Below, one piece after another: positions 27,020 through 32,782 of a DNA stretch of 32,782 nucleotides; position 1 is the first letter of the stretch; each line of letters opens with the position of its first letter. The notes beneath the pieces were generated by a model. It was given only the letters and a program-made list of their open reading frames with translations. It did not search any database and was not told the DNA's origin. Position numbers and translations under genes: made by a program. This stretch comes from an uncultured bacterium (GTDB taxonomy: Bacteria; UBP6; UBA1177), in contig CAMZDX010000010.1 in the NCBI GenBank assembly GCA_947305505.1, positions 1 through 32,782 on the forward strand, read 5' to 3'.

Positions 27020-27214
27020 ATGAAAAGATCATCACTTGCCGCGGTTTTCGCTCTTTTGTTCCCGCTTCTTCTCTCCTCATGCGGAAAACAGCCGCCGACC
27101 CCCGCAACTGAAGCGCAGAAAATGATCGAAATGAAGCAGGAAGCTGAACAGAAACTCAACGACGCCGTCAAAACAGTCGAAGACAAAGAAAAGAAAGCCC
27201 TGGAAGATCTGTAA
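27020..27214 (+). CDS. Small (64 aa) helical lipoprotein
   Basis: Signal peptide with lipobox LLLSSC; short K/E-rich helix; SD ATAGGAGA. Confidence 0.7.
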   Translation: MKRSSLAAVFALLFPLLLSSCGKQPPTPATEAQKMIEMKQEAEQKLNDAVKTVEDKEKKALEDL

Positions 27215-27239
27215 CGGAAGATAAATTCAAGTTTTCGGC

Positions 27240-27283
27240 ATATTGTCAGTGCAAAGTTTGCGCTTTCAAGCGCTTAGTTTGAA
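27240..27283 (+). repeat. 44-bp direct repeat, copy 1, with internal inverted repeat GCGCTT-TC-AAGCGC
   Basis: atattgtcagtgcaaagtttgcgctttcaagcgcttagtttgaa; 41/44 identical to copy 2. Confidence 0.9.
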
Positions 27284-27314
27284 TCATTATCTTGAAAATC
27301 TAATAATTATGAAT

Positions 27315-27358
27315 ATATTGTCAGTGCAAAGTTCGTGCTTTCAAGCGCATAGTTTGAA
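27315..27358 (+). repeat. 44-bp direct repeat, copy 2, covering the -10/5' leader of the DUF4143-type gene
   Basis: atattgtcagtgcaaagttcgtgctttcaagcgcatagtttgaa; begins within the candidate -10 (TATATT 27314-27319; TTGAAA 27292-27297, 16-bp spacer) and ends just before SD GGAGG. Confidence 0.9.
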
Positions 27359-27369
27359 GTGGAGGCTAA

Positions 27370-28677
27370 ATGATAAAAAGAAATTCTTACCTTAACAAGT
27401 TGATTTCCAAAAGAAAAAACGGTCTTGTAAAAATTATAACAGGGCTCCGGAGATGCGGCAAGTCCTATTTATTGTTCAATATTTTTAAAGATTATCTCAA
27501 TTCTGCCGGTGTTGATGACGATCACATAATCAGGATCGCACTTGACAAAATCGCTTTTGACGAGCTCAGGAACCCGGAAAACTTATACAATTACATACTT
27601 TCCAGAGTAAATGACAAAGAAGAATTCGCTATTTTTATAGATGAAATACAGCTTTCATACAAAATCAAAAAGAATATTGATGCATCAAAAGTTGCCGATG
27701 ACGACCAGTCACTGCTTTATACGACTTTTTACGATGTTCTTAACGACCTTATGGACAGAAAAAATCTTGATATTTACGTTACCGGAAGCAATTCAAGGAC
27801 ACTTTCAAAGGATGTTGCCACAAATTTCAGAGGCAGAGGATCGGAAATCAGGCTTTTTCCTTTAAGTTTCAGCGAATATTATGAATACTGCGGGCTTGAA
27901 AAATCTGATGCATGGGAAGAATACATGACTTTCGGCGGAATGCCGCCTGTAGTTCTTGAAGAAAACGAAACTGAAAAAACGAAATACCTGAAGGATCTGT
28001 TTTCGCACATCTACATGCGCGATATCAAGGAAAGATATAATCTGAGCAACGAATCGCTTATAAGCGAACTTACGGATGTGATTTTCTCGTCATCAGGTTC
28101 TCTGACCAATCCTCACAAGCTGGCCAACACAATGAATTCATTGAATAAATCAAAGATTTCAGATCACACTGTGAAAAACTATCTGGAACACCTTGAGGAT
28201 TCATTTATCATACAGAAAGCCATGCGCTATGACATCAAAGGAAAATCATATTTGGATTATCCGTCAAAATATTATGCTGCGGATATCGGTCTCAGAAACG
28301 CCAGACTCAATTTCCGTCAGCAGGAAAAGACACATATAATGGAAAACATTATCTACAACGAGCTTGTTTCACGAGGATATTCTGTCGATGTAGGCATTAT
28401 CGAAGTTTCAAAAACGGAAAACGGAGTTCAGAAAAGAACAAAACAGGAGATCGATTTTATAGTCAACCGCGGATTCAACAAAACTTATATACAGTCGGCA
28501 TTCAACATCGAAAACGAAGATAAGCACTCTTCCGAGATCCGGCCTCTTCTAAGCTGCGGCGACTTTTTCAAAAAAATAGTGGTCCTGAACGGAAATCAAA
28601 AAAAGACCCTCGGTGAAAACGGCATTGTTTATATCGGCGTAATACCGTTTCTGCTTGACAAAGAAAGTGCGGAATGA
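27370..28677 (+). CDS. AAA ATPase with DUF4143-type C-terminal region
   Basis: KIITGLRRCGKSYLLFNIFKDYL (Walker A), EFAIFIDEIQ (Walker B), IYVTGSNSRTLSKDVATNFRGRGSEIRLFPLSFSEYY, IIYNELVSRGYSVDVG...KQEIDFIV. Confidence 0.93.
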   Translation: MIKRNSYLNKLISKRKNGLVKIITGLRRCGKSYLLFNIFKDYLNSAGVDDDHIIRIALDKIAFDELRNPENLYNYILSRVNDKEEFAIFIDEIQLSYKIKKNIDASKVADDDQSLLYTTFYDVLNDLMDRKNLDIYVTGSNSRTLSKDVATNFRGRGSEIRLFPLSFSEYYEYCGLEKSDAWEEYMTFGGMPPVVLEENETEKTKYLKDLFSHIYMRDIKERYNLSNESLISELTDVIFSSSGSLTNPHKLANTMNSLNKSKISDHTVKNYLEHLEDSFIIQKAMRYDIKGKSYLDYPSKYYAADIGLRNARLNFRQQEKTHIMENIIYNELVSRGYSVDVGIIEVSKTENGVQKRTKQEIDFIVNRGFNKTYIQSAFNIENEDKHSSEIRPLLSCGDFFKKIVVLNGNQKKTLGENGIVYIGVIPFLLDKESAE

Positions 28678-28824
28678 TCATTGAACTCAAACAAAAACTG
28701 CGGAATCCGCAAAAATAATTCGAGTTTGGAACGCAAATTTTATAATTGCAAAAATCGCGTTATTTGGCAGTTAAAGCGGTAAATTTTGTGATTTTGTCTG
28801 ATTGTGTGTGCTTCTCTCTTTTGT

Positions 28825-28841
28825 GGTCAAAATTTTTGACC
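28825..28841. repeat. Perfect 17-nt inverted repeat GGTCAAAA-T-TTTTGACC
   Basis: Read directly from the sequence. Confidence 0.9.
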
Positions 28842-28851
28842 GCAAAACCAG

Positions 28852-28931
28852 TTCATGTTTTGATTTTTAAGGTCGCAAATTGCGACCTCGATCCAGATAA
28901 AAGGTTAATTCAGCGTGGATCAACGAGATCT
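28852..28931 (+). pseudogene. Possible decayed ORF6N-domain gene fragment
   Basis: 28852-28890 reads FMF*FLRSQIATS and, after a frameshift, 28911-28931 reads QRGSTRS. The order matches the ORF6N core FMFQL...LRSQIATS...RGGTRYLPYAFTEQG. Stop codon and frameshift present. Confidence 0.35.
28871..28887. repeat. Perfect 17-nt inverted repeat GGTCGCAA-A-TTGCGACC
   Basis: Read directly from the sequence; same GGTC...GACC outer arms as the preceding repeat, 46 bp centre to centre. Confidence 0.9.
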
Positions 28932-28998
28932 TGAAGAATTTGTGATCAAGAGGTTGTTTTGTGAAAGCGTGCGCTGTTGAGTACAGCTCGCCTGAAAA

Positions 28999-29601
28999 TT
29001 ATTTTTTAGGAATCCCCTTATAGGCTTTTTCCAAGAGTTCAACGCCTGATAAATAGGGATTGTTGGCTTTTTTCAAAGCCTTACGATTGACTTCGTATTG
29101 TTCAGGGAATTTCGCGAATTCTTCTGCCATGCGTTTAATTCCAGCATGGCACAAAAATGCTGGTGTGTTTTTGCCTTTAATTCCCAACGACGGAATTGAT
29201 TCATCAAATAAAGGTTCTTTTACTTTGACATCGAATATTTGTTTAACGGCTTTGTTTGTCAACTGGATGAAATAGGGAATTCTGACAACTTTATATCCGT
29301 AACTTTCGTAAATTTTTGTGTTTTTACGATCTGTTTCTATTTTGCTCGGGTCTTTGTAGTGCTGAATTCCGTCAAATTCAATTATCAGTTTTAGTGAATC
29401 GCTTCTGTAATCAGGTCGGATTCGGTATTTTTTGCCATTGTATTCAAAGGCCTCATCATGAATCCAGTCATTTGTTTTTGGAAAAATTACTTCCAAATAC
29501 TTTTCCAGAGCTGTTCTTTCCAGACCTGTATCTTTGTCGATTTTTGCTTTTTTTGCATCTTCAGCCGTTTCTCTTAAAAATCCCCATACTGTTTTAGTCA
29601 T
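28999..29601 (-). CDS. DUF559/Vsr-like PD-(D/E)XK nuclease-family protein
   Basis: YRIRPDYRSDSLKLIIEFDGIQHYKDPSKIETDRKNTKIYESYGYKVVRIPYFIQL: nuclease-fold motif D...E-x-D-G-x-Q-H. Confidence 0.75.
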   Translation of the reverse strand: MTKTVWGFLRETAEDAKKAKIDKDTGLERTALEKYLEVIFPKTNDWIHDEAFEYNGKKYRIRPDYRSDSLKLIIEFDGIQHYKDPSKIETDRKNTKIYESYGYKVVRIPYFIQLTNKAVKQIFDVKVKEPLFDESIPSLGIKGKNTPAFLCHAGIKRMAEEFAKFPEQYEVNRKALKKANNPYLSGVELLEKAYKGIPKK

Positions 29602-29628
29602 GATTTCTCTCCATAAAAAGTTAAATTG

Positions 29629-31794
29629 TTATCTCACACACCTGACATCGCTTGTAACAGTTGTTTTGTCACTATTACTTACGACGCCTGCAAAGAAACC
29701 AACATACCATGCGCGATTTGTATCATCCGAGCGAGTTGAAGATGACCATGGTGAAACAGTGTTATCATCTCCTATTTTGCTGTAATAACTGCCGCTTTTA
29801 TATGCACAAGAACAGTCGTTAGAATAATCATTACCTGAAAGTTTGCCGTTTTTTTCGCTTATAACACATGCTCCATTTGTTTCTGTTCCGGGGCAGTTCT
29901 TGATCAGTGTACGAAGTTCGTCGATCGATGGTAAATGCCAGTCGCTGAAACCATACATGAAAAGATTGTCGCAATAGTTTAATGCGTCAGGCTGGATCAT
30001 ATCATTGGATGCAAGCGGCGACCAAGTCAGATGGTTTGTCGAATCCTTGCACGGTGTGCCGCTTGACGCGCTGCATTCGGGCATAATCTTGCATTGGATT
30101 CCGTTCCAGTAATACCCGCTATCACAAGCGCATGAGTATTCAAACGCATTCTCAGGAACGCAGACCCCGCTTGAATGAGCCACGCTTCCGCAGATGTGGT
30201 TTTCGCACGGATCATTGATTCTTTCCGAACGGACACAACGGACTGCATTTGATGAAGTAGAAGTGCTGCCGCTTTTGGATTCAGTATTTGTTCCATAGAT
30301 TTTGTCGGTATTTCCAAAATTTGTATGCCAAGCTCTTGAGATTTTATCTAATTCGTTCGAAGTTGTGGAACCCCAAAACCATTTTTTCGGCATATTCGGA
30401 AAATCTGAATACGGAGAAGAAGACTTGTCATAATTCAAGAGTGAAGCAAGCTCATTTTTATTCGGCAATCTCCAGTCGTTTTTCCCTGCATAAGTTAAAT
30501 CTTCACAGTATTTCAGAGCTTCCTGCCAAGTTTTACTGGTTTCATAGGTTTGTTGCCATATTAAACCTGTAGTTGAATCGTAAATAATTGTATCACCACT
30601 AATTTTTGAGGATGAGAAAACTGGTTCAGGAAGTTCGTTCCCACGGACACACATAGTTTCCATGGCAGTCGATTTGTTTTTATACCACCAGACATAACCA
30701 TAAGAAGCACCAAAAGAAAAAGCTACTTGTTCATCCTGAGAATAGGGTTTTGAAGTCCACAAATCTAAAGAAATCTGGAAATATGTAGAATCTAAGGGCG
30801 GATCGTGCCTGTTACTGTTCGCAATAGTCAGAAGTTCTTGCGGAGTTGGCAATCTCCAGTCTTTGTGTCCGCCGTAATTCAAGCCTTCACAGTGAGTTGT
30901 CGCATTTTCCCAAGTGAAAGTTTCTTCGGAAATAACCTGTTGCCATTCAAGCCCCGTGTTGTTGTCAACGACAATATTTTCACCGGAAGCATTGGTTTTA
31001 ATTGAAAAGCTCTGCGGATAGCAGTAGCCGAGTTTCGCGTATTGCGCATCCTGTCCGTAAAAATCGGCACTTTCGGAAGTCGGGCATGTGATTTCGTCTG
31101 AGTTGTTGTAGCATTTTGTCTGGCCGGTGCAGATATTGCCGAAAGCTGGTCTGATGAAGCATTTTCCCCAGTCGCCGTTCCAGTTGTAGCCCTGATTGCA
31201 CTTGAATCCGCATTCGTTTGCGACAGCCGTTTCGCTGTAAAAGCCGGTTGCCGGAGGATACCAGTCGTTTCCGTCAAAGGTCTGGGTTATGCTTGAACCG
31301 TTGTGCCAGCTTGCATTTGCGGGCAGGCCGCTGCATGTTGCGGTTCTTGTTGTCGGTTCTTCGTCCGGCTCATTATCATCTTCATCCGGTGCGTATGTGT
31401 CAGCGTCATCGGTAGTGTCGCTGTCATCCGGCTGCGAATCTCCTGAATCATCGGTAGAATCTGCTGTGTCAGCATCATCGTCGGGTGTTGAGTCGCTGTT
31501 GTCTGGTGCGGAATCTGAATCATCGGTATCTGTATCATCAGGTTCAGAATCACCGTTGTCAGGCTGTTCCTGTGTGGAGTCTGGATTGTCTGGTTCGGTG
31601 TCTATCAGCTCGTTATCCGTTGGATCTGAGTCTGTTTGGTCGATGTCTTCATCATTGGTTCCATTTTCACTGCTTTCAGGATTATAGGCATCAGAGTTTA
31701 TGTCATTCGGGTTCTCAAATTTGATTCCTGAATCGCAGGAAACTGCGAAAAACAGAGCGAAAATCAAAGTGAAAACGAGAAAAAGTTTGTGCAT
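29629..31794 (-). CDS. Large lipoprotein: acidic D/S/P-rich linker, EGF-like Cys segment, repeated DUF1566 (Lcl_C) domains
   Basis: Lipobox FFAVSC; long DSxPDDxD linker; repeated NTGLEWQQ...WRLPTPQEL / GLIWQQ...NDWRLPNKNEL / HLTWSPL...DWHLPSIDEL units; terminal VRCVR. Confidence 0.9.
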   Translation of the reverse strand: MHKLFLVFTLIFALFFAVSCDSGIKFENPNDINSDAYNPESSENGTNDEDIDQTDSDPTDNELIDTEPDNPDSTQEQPDNGDSEPDDTDTDDSDSAPDNSDSTPDDDADTADSTDDSGDSQPDDSDTTDDADTYAPDEDDNEPDEEPTTRTATCSGLPANASWHNGSSITQTFDGNDWYPPATGFYSETAVANECGFKCNQGYNWNGDWGKCFIRPAFGNICTGQTKCYNNSDEITCPTSESADFYGQDAQYAKLGYCYPQSFSIKTNASGENIVVDNNTGLEWQQVISEETFTWENATTHCEGLNYGGHKDWRLPTPQELLTIANSNRHDPPLDSTYFQISLDLWTSKPYSQDEQVAFSFGASYGYVWWYKNKSTAMETMCVRGNELPEPVFSSSKISGDTIIYDSTTGLIWQQTYETSKTWQEALKYCEDLTYAGKNDWRLPNKNELASLLNYDKSSSPYSDFPNMPKKWFWGSTTSNELDKISRAWHTNFGNTDKIYGTNTESKSGSTSTSSNAVRCVRSERINDPCENHICGSVAHSSGVCVPENAFEYSCACDSGYYWNGIQCKIMPECSASSGTPCKDSTNHLTWSPLASNDMIQPDALNYCDNLFMYGFSDWHLPSIDELRTLIKNCPGTETNGACVISEKNGKLSGNDYSNDCSCAYKSGSYYSKIGDDNTVSPWSSSTRSDDTNRAWYVGFFAGVVSNSDKTTVTSDVRCVR

Positions 31795-31812
31795 TTTATC
31801 TCTCCTAAAAAT

Positions 31813-32739
31813 TTACCTCACACAACGGCCATAGGTCTTGCTACCTTTATTGCTACCGTTGTTTATGCTACCGTTGTTAAAATTTACAGACCATGCGTAG
31901 TAAGTATCAATAACACGGGTAGAGGAAGACCAAAACCAATTGCTTGGCATATCGGGGAAATCGGAATAAGGTGCTACTATTTTGTCATGGTTCAAAAGCG
32001 ATGCAAGTTCGTTTTTATTCGGCAAGCGCCAATCCAAATAACCAGCATAAATCGAATCTGCACAGTATTTCAAAGCCTCTTGCCATGTTTTGTCTTCTAC
32101 ATACTCTTTCTGCCACATAAGACCGGTTCTATTGTCTGTGACTATTTTGCCGTCTGAGGATGTCGTAAAATCGCTTGATGTCATAGCTACGAGCTCGTCA
32201 CCAGATACGCAGAGAACTTTGTAGGCGTTAGTTTTCAATTTTCCATAAGAATATCCTCCATAATATGGATTAAATGCTCCCGCATAGCTTGTGTCAAAGC
32301 TATACTCTTTGCTTGTCCACAAAAAATCATCCGCACCCGTTGGTATTCCGGTGAAATTTGAGCTGGTTGCTGGTTTGTATGTGCTAATGTTGACTATCGT
32401 TTGTAGTTCCAAGGGATTCGGAACACGCCAATCGCTTTTGCCCCCGTAGCTTGAGCTGTTCAAATCGTTACAGTGATTACCTGCATTTTCCCAAGTATAG
32501 TTTTCTTCCGATGGTGACTTTTCCCAAGTTAAACCCGTATTGTTGTCTAAGACAACATTTGTGAAAGAAGTAAAACTTTGTGCTGCGCATTTGCTTCGAT
32601 ATTGCGCATCTTGCCCGAAGAAGTTAGCGGTTTCAGAAGTCGGACAGGACATTGCTCCTGAAGCAGCGTAACATTGTGTCTGGCCAGTGCAGATGATTTT
32701 GGGGAGTTGTACTGGTGGCTGATAATCGTTTGCTATTCA
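31813..32739 (-). pseudogene. 5'-truncated DUF1566 (Lcl_C) gene, paralog of 29629..31794
   Basis: In-frame reading beyond the ORF-track Met gives IANDYQPPVQLPKIICTGQTQCYAASGAMSCPTSETANFFGQD, homologous to the interior of the neighbouring paralog, preceded by TGA (32739-32737). No signal peptide or start. Confidence 0.6.
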
Positions 32740-32782
32740 AAAAGTGGACACAAAAATGGTCAAAAGTGTCTGATTGATTATT
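32728..32782. mobile_element. Possible insertion-sequence terminus at the window edge
   Basis: gtttgctattcaaaaagtggacacaaaaatggtcaaaagtgtctgattgattatt: AT-rich, with repeated CAAAAAGTGgaca/CAAAAGTGtct, abutting the truncated gene. Resembles IS21-type ends; no transposase in the window. Confidence 0.3.

Noticed and set aside
27240-27358. CRISPR-like array
   Set aside because: Only two 44-bp copies with three mismatches and a 31-bp gap; no cas genes; position over a promoter/leader favours a regulatory element.
28746-28934. 62-aa plus-strand ORF MQKSRYLAVKAVNF...
   Set aside because: No SD, odd composition, spans the palindromic region and the possible pseudogene in a different frame.
27370-29601. 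Two-gene defence or toxin-antitoxin system (DUF4143-type ATPase + nuclease)
   Set aside because: The genes are convergent, separated by ~320 bp of noncoding DNA and not an operon; no recognised system matches this pair.
29629-32739. Complete diversity-generating retroelement around the DUF1566 genes
   Set aside because: No reverse transcriptase or template repeat visible in the window; paralog divergence is spread over the whole proteins.

Overview
The window is a gene-dense bacterial chromosome segment. By eye it is moderate GC and probably from a Myxococcota/Deltaproteobacteria-like lineage, judging from MopE-type CNGxDDDCDGxxDE motifs and D/S/P-rich lipoprotein linkers; that placement is inference. 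Positions ~1-27,200 are mostly housekeeping. They include tmRNA (ssrA), tsaD, a wHTH / response regulator / tandem HD-GYP operon, DUF58-queA, an LTA-synthase-like sulfatase, two radical-SAM proteins, a HEAT-repeat lipoprotein, an M18 aminopeptidase, parB-amidase-prmC, tRNA-Gln-rplY-pth, cmk-ispH-dprA-topA, a YciO/Sua5-family protein, a nitroreductase and a small lipoprotein. Positions ~27,215-32,782 look accessory. They hold a DUF4143-type AAA ATPase behind a duplicated 44-bp element, a palindrome-rich intergenic stretch that may contain a decayed ORF6N gene, a DUF559/Vsr-like nuclease, and two tandem DUF1566 (Lcl_C) genes, the second truncated at an IS-like boundary. The most unusual signal is a recurrent promoter layout: -35 / 16-bp spacer / -10, then 6 nt (often GCCG-rich), then a T7 run starting at the predicted +1. 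I found no CRISPR array, reverse transcriptase, complete transposase or recognisable multi-gene defence system. All coordinates and motifs were read by eye, with no database search.
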